Shown one piece after another: positions 1-8,006 of a DNA stretch of 64,000 nucleotides. Source of the stretch: SHLQ01 sp047638715 (GTDB lineage Bacteria; Actinomycetota; Acidimicrobiia; Acidimicrobiales; SHLQ01); the NCBI GenBank assembly GCA_047638715.1, contig JBLIMK010000006.1, positions 5,158 to 69,157 on the forward strand, given 5' to 3'. The position numbers and the translations under genes were made by a program. Every line of letters begins with the position of its first letter. Position 1 is the first letter of the stretch. The notes under the pieces were generated by a model. That model ran no database searches and was not told where the DNA came from. It saw only the letters and a program-made list of their open reading frames with translations.

Positions 1-563
1 GAGAACACGTCTCCTTCCATGATCGAGGTGTGAAAACAATCCACCATCAAGCTCACGTTTTCGGCGCCGACATTCTCGATCACCTCGAGTCCGTGGTCGA
101 GGCGCGACAAGTAGTAGCCGGGAAAAGATGTTGTGTTGATCGGTTCGATCAAAATCCCGACGGCCTCGCGACGAGCTTGTTTTGACGCATAGCCGATGTT
201 CGAAACGTAGGTCGTGTCCGACTCGGTCGAACGAGGCGCGCATCCGGCGAGCACGCTCACGTTCCGAGCACCGATCGCAGCGGCGTACTGCACGGCCTCG
301 TCGATTCTGGCTCGGGCATCAGCTTCGCGGCCGGGGACTGCGGCAAGCCCGTAGTCGCCGGTGGAGGCCGAGAAGCGAGTGTTCAACGAGATGACGGGCA
401 AGCCGGTCTCGGAAATGGCCTCGGATAGCTCGTCGACGTCGGTCGAGAACGGCGCATGGAATTCGACCGCATCGAACCCGGCGCTCGCCGCAGCTCGAAC
501 GGCATCGGGAAGGGCCAGGTCCTGCCACAAGTGGCCGAGATTGGCCGAGATCTGAAGTGCCAT
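1..563 (-). CDS. Hydroxypyruvate isomerase-like sugar-phosphate isomerase/epimerase (partial, 3' end outside window)
   Basis: The reading frame starts at ATG 563 and stays open to the left edge, so only about 187 N-terminal residues are visible. The start reads MALQISANLGHLWQDL, followed by AAASAGFDAVEFHAPF. This is the opening strand-helix pattern of the xylose-isomerase-like TIM barrel as found in the Hyi branch. Further on, GILIEPINTTSFPGYYL and NVSLMVDCFH match the metal-binding Glu and Asp/His region of that fold. Family members isomerise hydroxypyruvate and tartronate semialdehyde or related small sugars, with a divalent metal, in the cytoplasm. The substrate cannot be fixed from sequence. 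The gene lies 13 bp downstream of the FNR-like gene on the same strand, so they are probably co-transcribed. Confidence 0.8.
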   Translation of the reverse strand, partial: MALQISANLGHLWQDLALPDAVRAAASAGFDAVEFHAPFSTDVDELSEAISETGLPVISLNTRFSASTGDYGLAAVPGREADARARIDEAVQYAAAIGARNVSVLAGCAPRSTESDTTYVSNIGYASKQARREAVGILIEPINTTSFPGYYLSRLDHGLEVIENVGAENVSLMVDCFHTSIMEGDVF

Positions 564-576
564 TGGTGAGAGCCCG

Positions 577-2328
577 TTACCAATACTCTTCGAAATGGAT
601 GTTTCCGGGGTGGTTACGCCGATCGATCGTGAAACCGCGCTCCACCAGTAACTCGATCACGCCGGTGGTCTCAGGAAATACCACGGCACCGTCTTCCTCT
701 TCGGGTAGCCCGATCATTGCGGGGTTGCCGCACAGGAACGCATGCGTCTTCGCCGGGTCGATCGAGCCGCCGAGCACCAGCTCGATATCGCCGTCACGAA
801 TGAGGTCTTGCAAGTATCTCTTTGGCACCTCAGCTTCGCGTGTCGGCATTGGGAGGTAGTGATAGTTCTGGAATCGCTCCTCCAACCGTCGGTGAGCCTC
901 GAGATAACCGAGGTCTTGCCAATTGCGCACCGTCACGGTCGAGATGATCGGTCCGGTGTGTCCTTTCCGAAGCAATTCGGTAACCATCGAGTTGTGCGGA
1001 GCTTCACCGGTGCCCGTCGCAAAGAACACGATTGCATCTTCGGGGTTCTCGACGGCGTTTAGCGTGTAGCGCCCAGCAACCTTTGGTCCGAGGTAGATGC
1101 GATCACCGACCTGCTTTTGGGCCAGCCTCGGCGTCAACGCAGAAACGTGAACCTCGTCGGCGGGTACGAGCACGATGTAGAACTCGAGTTCTTCAGTGTC
1201 GGGAGGAGCGAGATATCCAGACCCCTCAAACATCGAGTGCGAGATCGAATACGACCGACGGATGAGCTTGATCCATTTCGCGTCGATATCGGGATCGGCG
1301 AGGTTGTCGACCCGATCTTCCCAGTAGCCCAACCCGAGCGAGGCGTATTGGCCGGGAAGATGCGATGTGTCGCCGTGGTCGGGTCGGACGCGCAGCACCC
1401 ACAGGTCGGAATGTCGTTGTTCGAATGCGGTGATCGTGGCGTTGTAGTTCTCTTCTCGAAGCTCGCTGATCGCGGACTCGTGACGAACGCGACGATGTAC
1501 GACCGATGGCGGCTCGACCACCTCGAGTTCCGGGAAACATGCTGCGGCCAGCAACGTGCCGACCTCCCACGAATGCCCGTTCGGGACGTCGACGCCGTCT
1601 TCGGGGGCCCCGTCGAACCACAGCTTCCCGCTATCGATGGCGGCTTGGGTCACGTTGAGTTCAGCGACCGTTGGTCGGGTACGCGTCGACGCAAACACGA
1701 TGTGGTCGAACTCGAGATCGGGCGTACGACGGTCGTTGAAGAAGGCGATCGGAAACTCGCCGGAGTGTCCAATCTCATCGGGAATGGAGCGGTAGAGCAC
1801 CGTGACTCGCCGTTCACGCTCCAATCGACGAAGCACCGCATCGGCGGCAGGAGCGAGGAGGCCGGGGTCCATTCCGCCAGCAGCGAACACGACACCTGCG
1901 CCCGCTGCGGCGACCTCTGCCACAAGTTCGGCCGCGTGATTCGTGTGTCCGACCACGAGGATGTCCCGGTCGTTCAGCCACCCCGGTAGCGCATCGACCG
2001 TCACATTCTCCGAAAGCGTCGCTGCCATCGGCGGAGTCCACTCAGGATCTCGATGGCGCAAGGCGACAAGGCAGCCCCTTGTTCGGTAGGTCCGCTGGTC
2101 GGTGACCACGATGACGAAAGCCTCGTCTGCATCGATGCTGACCAGCTGTTCGCCATACCCAACTTCGACCTGATTCTCCGGAACGAGTTCGGGAAACGCC
2201 ACGGAGGCCCGGGGCTCGATCACTCGCACTTTGGTCAATCCCGACCGGAGTGATGAGATGGCGACGGAGAGTCCGCCGGCGGTCCCTCCGATCACAATGA
2301 GGTCGTAATCGGAGCCCTGGTCAGCCAT
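577..2328 (-). CDS. Two-domain FAD/NAD(P) oxidoreductase with C-terminal ferredoxin-NADP reductase module
   Basis: The protein has 583 residues. The N-terminus contains a dinucleotide-binding fingerprint, LIVIGGTAGGLSVA, at about residues 10-23, typical of pyridine-nucleotide disulfide oxidoreductases. From about residue 300 the sequence changes to an FNR-type module: the FAD-binding RSYSIS near residue 350, the NADP-binding GTGEAPHNSMV near residue 430, and the terminal HFEEYW ending usual for bacterial ferredoxin-NADP reductases. No redox-active CxxC pair is obvious in the first domain. A role in electron transfer between NADP(H) and ferredoxin or flavodoxin is supported by the second domain; what the first domain adds is unknown. 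It is likely co-transcribed with the downstream isomerase. The start codon ATG 2328 follows a weak purine-rich site. Confidence 0.8.
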   Translation of the reverse strand: MADQGSDYDLIVIGGTAGGLSVAISSLRSGLTKVRVIEPRASVAFPELVPENQVEVGYGEQLVSIDADEAFVIVVTDQRTYRTRGCLVALRHRDPEWTPPMAATLSENVTVDALPGWLNDRDILVVGHTNHAAELVAEVAAAGAGVVFAAGGMDPGLLAPAADAVLRRLERERRVTVLYRSIPDEIGHSGEFPIAFFNDRRTPDLEFDHIVFASTRTRPTVAELNVTQAAIDSGKLWFDGAPEDGVDVPNGHSWEVGTLLAAACFPELEVVEPPSVVHRRVRHESAISELREENYNATITAFEQRHSDLWVLRVRPDHGDTSHLPGQYASLGLGYWEDRVDNLADPDIDAKWIKLIRRSYSISHSMFEGSGYLAPPDTEELEFYIVLVPADEVHVSALTPRLAQKQVGDRIYLGPKVAGRYTLNAVENPEDAIVFFATGTGEAPHNSMVTELLRKGHTGPIISTVTVRNWQDLGYLEAHRRLEERFQNYHYLPMPTREAEVPKRYLQDLIRDGDIELVLGGSIDPAKTHAFLCGNPAMIGLPEEEDGAVVFPETTGVIELLVERGFTIDRRNHPGNIHFEEYW

Positions 2329-2462
2329 CTGTTATCCCTGCTGTCGTGGGCGAATGTGCTCCACAACTTTTCTCACAGCCACCACAATCTCAGATTCGCG
2401 ACAACGATGCTTTGTCCGCGGTCTTTCATTGGCAGGAATCTTCGAACGGTCTTCATTGTTCG

Positions 2463-2468
2463 TACACT
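2463..2468 (+). promoter_or_regulatory. -10 box TACACT of a leaderless promoter for the NifU-C gene
   Basis: TACACT lies 7 nt before ATG 2476, so transcription would begin at or next to the start codon. No Shine-Dalgarno sequence precedes this ATG. The same geometry recurs at about eleven other genes in the window. Confidence 0.5.
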
Positions 2469-2475
2469 TGTCACG

Positions 2476-2811
2476 ATGAAGGAATCGCCCGTCGCCGCTG
2501 CTGCAACCGCCTCGTTGGGCGTAGATATCATCGCCGCGCCCGGTTCGATGGAGGCCGAGGTGGCCAAGGTAATTGCTGCGGTGCGCCCAGCTGTGCAGGC
2601 CGATAGGGGCGACATCGTGCTCATCTCCGTCGACGACGACACCGGTGTCGTCGAGGTCGAACTCCAGGGAGCATGCACGAGTTGCCCAGCTTCATCACAG
2701 ACGCTGAAGGCCGGTGTCGAGCGGATTATGAAAGACCGCGTGCCCGGCATCACCGAGGTCGTGAACGTCGGCCAGGTGTTCTACGCCGATGGCACCGCCG
2801 TCACGCTCTAG
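2476..2811 (+). CDS. NifU C-terminal domain Fe-S cluster protein
   Basis: This is a 111-residue protein consisting of the NifU/Nfu C-terminal domain. The cluster-binding CTSCPAS motif is near residue 66, with the typical flanks GDIVLISVDDDTGVVEVELQGAC and IMKDRVPGITEVVNVGQV represented in the frame. Nfu-type domains carry or transfer [4Fe-4S] clusters to target apoproteins in the cytoplasm. The frame is open 40 codons further upstream, to ATG 2356. I chose ATG 2476 because a TACACT box sits 7 nt before it and the upstream residues do not resemble the family. It probably works with the SUF genes found 9 kb away, but it is not in an operon with them. Confidence 0.88.
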   Translation: MKESPVAAAATASLGVDIIAAPGSMEAEVAKVIAAVRPAVQADRGDIVLISVDDDTGVVEVELQGACTSCPASSQTLKAGVERIMKDRVPGITEVVNVGQVFYADGTAVTL

Positions 2812-2814
2812 CCA

Positions 2815-2820
2815 TATGCT
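2815..2820 (+). promoter_or_regulatory. -10 box TATGCT of a leaderless promoter for the small membrane protein
   Basis: TATGCT ends 6 nt before ATG 2827 and starts just after the stop codon of the NifU-C gene. It would give a leaderless transcript independent of the gene upstream. Confidence 0.4.
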
Positions 2821-2826
2821 CGGGCT

Positions 2827-2961
2827 ATGCAGTTCATCGTCGCACATCAAGGTAGCTGGGACGAGATCTTGCTCGTCGCAGGCCCGATCGTCGTGCTCGG
2901 TGGTCTTTTGTGGTTCGCGAATCGTCGCGCCGACAAGCTTTCCGGTGACGAGGCCGAATAG
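2827..2961 (+). CDS. Small single-span membrane protein, 44 residues
   Basis: The 45-codon frame begins ATG CAG TTC and ends with TAG at 2961, 3 bp before the convergent murA stop. It encodes a short N-terminus, one hydrophobic segment (ILLVAGPIVVLGGLLWF, about residues 14-30), a positively charged RR..K patch and an acidic tail ending DEAE. This is the layout of a one-pass membrane protein with its C-terminus inside. Codon use is GC-rich at third positions like its neighbours. I do not recognise a family. The leaderless promoter box upstream and the tight fit between two genes support a real gene, but its short length keeps confidence moderate. Confidence 0.5.
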   Translation: MQFIVAHQGSWDEILLVAGPIVVLGGLLWFANRRADKLSGDEAE

Positions 2962-2964
2962 CCG

Positions 2965-4230
2965 CTAGCGAGACCGCGAGACAATGTTTGCCCCGAGGGA
3001 ACGAAGATCTCCGGCGAGATCAGGATACCCACGAGACACGTGGCCCAGATCGCTTACGATCGTTTCGCCCGACGCGCCCAAGGCCGCCACGATAAGCGCA
3101 GCCCCAGCGCGAATATCGTGGCTCACCACGTTCGCTCCAACGAGACGCTCAACGCCGCGAATTACCGCATGGTTCCCGTCGGTGCGAATCTGGGCTTGCA
3201 TCTTTGCGAGTTCGTCCACGTATCGGAACCGCCCAGCAAACAAGTTTTCGGTCACGATGCTCGTCCCGTCGGCCACCGACAACATCGCGACGAGGAACGG
3301 CTTGTAGTCGGTCGCAACACCCGGATAGGGAAGGGTCGAGAGGTCGACAGCATCGAGGCGCTTGTTGGCCATTGCCCAGATTCCCTCGCGGTCCGGCGAC
3401 GTGCGGAGCCCCATTTCGCCCATCTTCTGACAAACCATGTCCATATGGTCATAACGAGCGTCCTTGAGCAGGATCTCTCCGCCAGCTACACCGAGCGCCG
3501 CAAGAAACGTAGCGGCCTGTATCCGATCCGGAATGACGCGATGGCTCACGGCCTCGAGTTCGTCTACGCCAACGATTCGAATCGTCGACGACCCAGCTCC
3601 GGTGATTCGAGCTCCCATCTTGTTAAGCATCGACGCGAGATCAGCGATCTCGGGCTCCCGGGCCGCGTTTTCGATATGTGTTGTTCCGTCGGCGAGAACC
3701 GCACCCATCATGATGTTCTCGGTCGCCCCGACGCTTGGAAATCCAAGCTGGACCTCGCCGCCGACCAAGTTCGCTGCCGTACCCACGACGCCGGTCGCCG
3801 ACGTTTCAAACGTGGCACCAAGCGTTTCGAGGCCGGTGAGATGCATATCGATTGGGCGATGCCCGAAGTCGTCGCCTCCGGGAATCCCGAGTTCCACTCT
3901 GCCGAACCGACCTAGGAGCGGCCCGAGCATCGCTGTTGATGCGCGCATTTGCTCGACCAACTCGAACGGCGCGACCGGCGTGATTTCACCGATCGTGATC
4001 TCGACGACACCGGGGCGCCGAGATGTCGTTGCACCCATCGATTCGAGGAGCCTGCACATGACACCTACATCGAAGATGTCGGGCACGTTGTAGATCGTGT
4101 GGGTGCCCGTGGCCATAACGGTTGCGGCCATCAGCTTGAGAACCGAGTTCTTGGCGCCGGCGATGGTGACAGACCCCGAAAGGGGTGGGCCGGGTTCGAT
4201 CACGAATTCGGTGGTGGACTGGCCGGACAT
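2965..4230 (-). CDS. murA: UDP-N-acetylglucosamine 1-carboxyvinyltransferase
   Basis: The 421-residue enzyme transfers enolpyruvate from PEP to UDP-GlcNAc, the first committed step of peptidoglycan synthesis, in the cytoplasm. The N-terminal GPPLSGSVTIAGAKNSVLKLMAA motif contains the conserved Lys-Asn pair (K22/N23 in E. coli). The repeated inside-out alpha/beta units and a TDYKPF motif near residue 310 also match the family. At the catalytic-loop position (RPGVVEITIG to MRASTAMLGPLLGRFGR) the sequence reads MRASTAMLGP. The usual catalytic Cys of the loop is therefore not obvious, which is also seen in actinobacterial Asp-type enzymes. The frame extends upstream, but ATG 4230 gives normal length and is preceded by a -10-like box. 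It is divergent from the MFS gene. Confidence 0.93.
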   Translation of the reverse strand: MSGQSTTEFVIEPGPPLSGSVTIAGAKNSVLKLMAATVMATGTHTIYNVPDIFDVGVMCRLLESMGATTSRRPGVVEITIGEITPVAPFELVEQMRASTAMLGPLLGRFGRVELGIPGGDDFGHRPIDMHLTGLETLGATFETSATGVVGTAANLVGGEVQLGFPSVGATENIMMGAVLADGTTHIENAAREPEIADLASMLNKMGARITGAGSSTIRIVGVDELEAVSHRVIPDRIQAATFLAALGVAGGEILLKDARYDHMDMVCQKMGEMGLRTSPDREGIWAMANKRLDAVDLSTLPYPGVATDYKPFLVAMLSVADGTSIVTENLFAGRFRYVDELAKMQAQIRTDGNHAVIRGVERLVGANVVSHDIRAGAALIVAALGASGETIVSDLGHVSRGYPDLAGDLRSLGANIVSRSR

Positions 4231-4238
4231 CGCTGCCA

Positions 4239-4244
4239 GTATTA
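4239..4244 (-). promoter_or_regulatory. -10-like box TAATAC before murA
   Basis: On the minus strand TAATAC lies 8 nt before ATG 4230. A well-spaced -35 hexamer is not visible. The position fits a leaderless transcript. Confidence 0.4.
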
Positions 4245-4276
4245 CCCGAGTGACAACGCAGCGCAGGACACTCATC

Positions 4277-5836
4277 GTGAACGATGAAGAGCTCACCCTT
4301 CTGCGAGAGCCATACGACGGCATTCTGCTCGAAATCGAAGCTGGGTCCGACGCGTTCGAACTCGGCGAAGGACCCTTCTCCGACTACACCAGAAGCCTCC
4401 ACGTAGCAGCGAGGACGGACGACAGCGGCCTGCATGATTGTGTTGAGGAAACCACATGGAGACTTGGCGTACCCGTGTTCTGGTTTGTGTTCTGGTTGCC
4501 GTTTTGGCTGCATGTAAGAAAGGGCAGAACCCCTCGAACACCATGGTGGGCTCCGGCTGGGCGTCTCGATGCTCGCGCAGCTCGGGTCATTGGATTGTTG
4601 GGTGTCCTTGCGATTATCAACGGCTACCTAGGCACGGTGATCGGCCAAACCCTCACGTTCGCTGCGGATGAATTTTGTGGCGAGTTCGAGTTCAGCGGCG
4701 AAGGTCTTCGAACGTGCATCGACCCTTCTCATGACAAGTCAGCTCGGGCGAACATCTTCTCGATCGTTCGAGTCTCGATCGTGCTCTCGCTGTTTCTCAC
4801 GGCCGCAGCCGATCGATTCGGGCGGAAGCAGGCGCTCACCTTTGCCGTCATGGTCTCGTGCATAGCCACGGCGGCGGGGGCACTGGCGCCGAACATCGCT
4901 GTCGTCACCGGCTCACAGGTCGTGGCGAGAGGTTTGGCTACAGGCCTTGCGATTCTCCTCGGCGTCTTCGCGGCCGAAGAATTGCCTCCGCGCAGCCGCG
5001 CCTACGGCGTGTCGATGCTGATCTTGCTCGCGGGTCTCGGCGCCGGAATGGTCGTATGGATCCTGCCCGCCGCAGACATCGCCGACTGGGGTTGGCGAAT
5101 CGTTTATGGGGTGGCCATCGTCTTTCTCCCGGTCGCGTGGTGGGTGGGCCGACAGCTACCGACGACCCGACGCTTCAAGGCCATGGAGCACCAGCGCATG
5201 CGCGAATCGGTCCGCCAGCTCCGCACGAACCCGAAACTTCGCCGCCGCTTGCTCCTGCTCGGATTCGGAGCGCTTCTCGGCGCCGCGTTCGCTACACCCG
5301 CATCACAATTCGACAATCAGTTCCTCCGAGACGAGCTGAACTTCTCGGCGAGCCGAATAAGCGTCTTCACCCTCATCACATCCACGCCGATCGGTCTTGG
5401 TGTCATGGCGGGAGGCATGCTGGCAGACCGCATCGGGCGCAAACCGATCGGAGCGATAGGGACTGCGGTTGGCGTGTCCATGACGCTGTTGTCGTTCTTT
5501 TCGGGAGGGCTCACGATTTTCTTCTTTCGAACGGTCGGCGTGATCTTGGGTGCAGGATTCGCCGTGGCTGGCCTCGCTGTGTACGGCCCCGAACTCTTCC
5601 CCACCAGGCTGCGCAGCACCGCGAACGGGGTTATTTCGACGTTCGGCGTGATCGGGAGTGTCGTCGGTCTACAGCTCGTTGGCCGTCTTGCAGAACGATT
5701 CGGCTCCTTCGGTCCAGCGCTCGCCATCGTTGCGATCGGGCCCGTGATTCTCGTAGTCTTGATCGTGACGATGTATCCCGAGACGGCGAACAAGACACTC
5801 GAAGAGATCAACGACGAACCCGAATTGGCCGATTGA
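4277..5836 (+). CDS. MFS transporter (sugar-porter-like) with extra N-terminal region
   Basis: From GTG 4277 the protein has 519 residues. A soluble acidic stretch of about 60 residues and one additional hydrophobic segment (VPVFWFVFWLPFWLHV) precede the standard 12-helix major facilitator core, which begins near residue 105. Two copies of the loop 2-3 signature are visible: AADRFGRKQAL near residue 180 and GMLADRIGRKPIG near residue 380. They mark the two six-helix halves. The substrate is not determinable; the layout resembles the sugar/organic-acid porter group. The open frame extends 60 codons further into murA antisense, which I reject. The exact start is uncertain. It is divergent from murA. 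Confidence 0.8.
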   Translation: MNDEELTLLREPYDGILLEIEAGSDAFELGEGPFSDYTRSLHVAARTDDSGLHDCVEETTWRLGVPVFWFVFWLPFWLHVRKGRTPRTPWWAPAGRLDARAARVIGLLGVLAIINGYLGTVIGQTLTFAADEFCGEFEFSGEGLRTCIDPSHDKSARANIFSIVRVSIVLSLFLTAAADRFGRKQALTFAVMVSCIATAAGALAPNIAVVTGSQVVARGLATGLAILLGVFAAEELPPRSRAYGVSMLILLAGLGAGMVVWILPAADIADWGWRIVYGVAIVFLPVAWWVGRQLPTTRRFKAMEHQRMRESVRQLRTNPKLRRRLLLLGFGALLGAAFATPASQFDNQFLRDELNFSASRISVFTLITSTPIGLGVMAGGMLADRIGRKPIGAIGTAVGVSMTLLSFFSGGLTIFFFRTVGVILGAGFAVAGLAVYGPELFPTRLRSTANGVISTFGVIGSVVGLQLVGRLAERFGSFGPALAIVAIGPVILVVLIVTMYPETANKTLEEINDEPELAD

Positions 5837-5872
5837 ACCGTGTGACGATTCCAGATGCTGGCACGACCCCGG

Positions 5873-5878
5873 TACTCT
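5873..5878 (+). promoter_or_regulatory. -10 box TACTCT before the L,D-transpeptidase gene
   Basis: TACTCT ends 8 nt before GTG 5887, again matching a leaderless start. It lies in the 50-bp gap after the MFS gene. Confidence 0.45.
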
Positions 5879-5886
5879 CGACCGTC

Positions 5887-6696
5887 GTGGACTCATTGTC
5901 TCGTCGCCGTCTCCTCGTCAGCCTCGGCGCTGCCGGTGCACTCGGAATCGCCGGATGTGGCGCGCCAGAGAACGGCCGGCCCAGGCTCGTCGAGGGTCCA
6001 GAGACGACAACGACGTTTCCTGAGTTCGGACAAACGCTGCGCAGCCCCGTGGAATCCGAACCGATCACGCCCTCTGCAGTTGGAACCGCGGATGCCTCCA
6101 TCGACCGGTCGATCGTCGCTACCGCCCAAGTATCCGAGATTGAGGTGTACGACGCCCCCGACGGCCAGATTACACATCGCATGGCGAATCCGACTCCCGC
6201 CGACGGGCCCCTCGTCTTCCTCACGACATCTAACGAAGCTGACTGGCATGAAGTTCTTCTACCCGTTCGGCCAAATGGCAGTATTGGCTGGGTGCGTGAT
6301 CAGGACGTATCGCTCGCAGCACACAACTACCGAATTCGCGTCGATCTCGCGGACTTCCGTCTCCGGGTCACGGAAGGGGGCGTTCCGATCTTTGACACCG
6401 TCGCTGGCGTGGCATCGGACAACTCCCCTACGCCAGGTGGCCGGTACTACCTCACCGAGTTGCGCGCACCGACAACTCCGGACACTGTCTATGGCTCGTT
6501 CGCCTACGGGTTGTCGGGGTTTTCTGAGACGTTCGAGACCTTCAACGGCGGCCCCGGCCAACTTGGAATTCATGGGACGAACAGCCCCGAGTCCCTAGGC
6601 ACAGCGGTGAGCGCCGGATGTATTCGTCTTCACAACGATGACGTGGCCCGGTTGGTGACGTTCCTCCCGCTCGGTGTCCCTGTCGTCGTTGTTTAG
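5887..6696 (+). CDS. L,D-transpeptidase (YkuD) lipoprotein with twin-arginine signal
   Basis: From GTG 5887 the product has 269 residues. It opens with a twin-arginine motif and a lipobox (SRRRLLVSLGAAGALGIAGC), so it should be exported and lipid-anchored. A middle region of about 90 residues resembles a small SH3-like domain (VSEIEVYDAPDG). The C-terminal half is a YkuD domain with the catalytic IHGTNSPESLG and SAGCIRLHNDDV motifs; the Cys and His are intact. Such enzymes make 3-3 cross-links in peptidoglycan or attach proteins to it. I chose GTG 5887 because it puts the Tat motif near the N-terminus and has a promoter box 8 nt upstream; GTG 5842 is the alternative. The gene overlaps the convergent hydrolase by 4 bp. 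Confidence 0.88.
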   Translation: MDSLSRRRLLVSLGAAGALGIAGCGAPENGRPRLVEGPETTTTFPEFGQTLRSPVESEPITPSAVGTADASIDRSIVATAQVSEIEVYDAPDGQITHRMANPTPADGPLVFLTTSNEADWHEVLLPVRPNGSIGWVRDQDVSLAAHNYRIRVDLADFRLRVTEGGVPIFDTVAGVASDNSPTPGGRYYLTELRAPTTPDTVYGSFAYGLSGFSETFETFNGGPGQLGIHGTNSPESLGTAVSAGCIRLHNDDVARLVTFLPLGVPVVVV

Positions 6697-7241
6697 TCGA
6701 CAAGGGCAGTGCGCGCGAGCTCCACGACTTCGGTTTCTTGGGCACCTTTCGGCGAATGATTGCCGCCGACCCATTGCAGCTGGGTACCGCCCACGATCGT
6801 CGATGTCCGATCATTGAATTCTGCCGGTGAGCCGAACGGGTCTCTCTCGCCCGAGATGAAGAGGGTCGGAATCTGAATCCGCGGGAAATGTTCAATTCGC
6901 AGCTTCTCGGGCTTCCCGGGCGGGTGAAGCGGATAGCTCAGAAGCAACAGTCCGCCGACCCCGAGGCCCTCGGCTGCGGCGACAGAACACGCTCGGCCAC
7001 CGAAACTGCGTCCCCCGATCACCAGTCGAGCAACGTCGACGCCGAGCTCCTCGGCGAAGTTCGTCGTGGCCTCGACAATCCGGCTGACGGCTCTTGGCAC
7101 GCTGGTCGTGGCGAGTGTGAGTCGACGGATCGGCAATTCGGGCAGGGCGGTCTCGATAGCGACGAGGGTGGAGTGGTCGCGGTCGGCGCTCGCTCCCGGC
7201 GTGAGCAGCAGGCCTGCTGGTGCTGGGTCAAAAAATCTCAT
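6693..7241 (-). CDS. Small alpha/beta hydrolase (dienelactone hydrolase/KANL3-Tex30-like)
   Basis: The protein has 182 residues. It contains the nucleophile elbow GGRSFGGRA near residue 96, a GERDPFG acid motif near residue 140, and a late GGNHSPKG histidine motif near residue 163, so a Ser-Asp-His triad can be proposed. The length and the GRSFGG elbow are typical of the small KANL3/Tex30-like or dienelactone-hydrolase-like branch. The substrate is unknown. Its start codon overlaps the stop of the J-domain gene by 4 bp (ATGA), so the two are translationally coupled. Confidence 0.78.
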   Translation of the reverse strand: MRFFDPAPAGLLLTPGASADRDHSTLVAIETALPELPIRRLTLATTSVPRAVSRIVEATTNFAEELGVDVARLVIGGRSFGGRACSVAAAEGLGVGGLLLLSYPLHPPGKPEKLRIEHFPRIQIPTLFISGERDPFGSPAEFNDRTSTIVGGTQLQWVGGNHSPKGAQETEVVELARTALVD

Positions 7242-7951
7242 GGGAGCAATATCTCTCTTGCGCGGGAGAGTTCGGCGATCCGATCAGCAGCATCGTCTCT
7301 CCCGGCGCCGTGATCGGGATGTGCGTCGCGTACAAGACGTCGATAGCTGCGCTGGATGTCGCGCGGGGCAAAGTCGTCGCCGCCGCCATCGAGTTCGAGG
7401 ACGCCCATCGCCCAGATCAAGGGATCTGATGCGATCGAGTAAGCGCCGGATCGCATGCGCATCGCCACGTCAGCACCCACGAGGTGTTCGATGAGGCCAG
7501 AACCGACGGGGCCAACCCAATCCAGGCCACGTCGGAGTACCGCCATGATCTCGGTTCGTCGATCGATCGGTACGCCGCCGACGGCGTAGACCGCCGCGAG
7601 CGCTGACTGTGCGGGCAGTCCCTTCGCTGTTTCCAACTCGAACCGAAGGCCATCAGGGCCCGCTACGAGCCGGTGACGGCTTCGACCCAGCCCGACGCGA
7701 TCTGCCTGGAGTCGATGACGCAGCCGTGGCTGACCAATCCGTTGCCCCCGCTCGACCTCGTTCATGAGTGCGAGCATCTCCGCGCGCATTTCTGCATCGA
7801 GCTGCGATGCGAAGCGAGCAAGGACCGCACCGAGCAACAACCCACCTGCGCCCGGCGCTGGATCGGTGGGCAGGTCCGAATCGCCGAGAGCGACACGTCG
7901 CGTCGGCGCGATTGGACGCGAATGCCATACCTCGAGGGACGCCAGGATCAT
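7238..7951 (-). CDS. Protein with C-terminal J domain (DnaJ-like)
   Basis: With the start at ATG 7951 the protein has 237 residues. The last 60 residues form a J domain with the hallmark HPD in VRDAHPDHG, so it can be expected to stimulate an Hsp70 ATPase. The N-terminal 170 residues are alanine/arginine-rich helices that I cannot assign. A C-terminal rather than N-terminal J domain marks it as a class C-like co-chaperone, not a general DnaJ. The frame is open to a TTG at 7978, but ATG 7951 has a TACCCT box exactly 8 nt upstream. It is coupled by an ATGA overlap to the hydrolase downstream. Confidence 0.75.
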   Translation of the reverse strand: MILASLEVWHSRPIAPTRRVALGDSDLPTDPAPGAGGLLLGAVLARFASQLDAEMRAEMLALMNEVERGQRIGQPRLRHRLQADRVGLGRSRHRLVAGPDGLRFELETAKGLPAQSALAAVYAVGGVPIDRRTEIMAVLRRGLDWVGPVGSGLIEHLVGADVAMRMRSGAYSIASDPLIWAMGVLELDGGGDDFAPRDIQRSYRRLVRDAHPDHGAGRDDAADRIAELSRAREILLP

Positions 7952-7959
7952 CGCGGTCA

Positions 7960-7965
7960 AGGGTA
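7960..7965 (-). promoter_or_regulatory. -10 box TACCCT before the J-domain gene
   Basis: TACCCT on the minus strand lies 8 nt before ATG 7951. It decides the start in favour of 7951 over the upstream TTG. Confidence 0.5.
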
Positions 7966-8006
7966 GTGAGCCGGCCAACGGCTGATGCAGCGGGACAAGC
8001 CGACGA

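Noticed and set aside
4858..5886. First 340 codons of the long frame that ends in the L,D-transpeptidase
   Set aside because: This part overlaps the MFS gene in another frame and reads as arginine-rich nonsense. The Tat/lipobox signal starts at about 5887.
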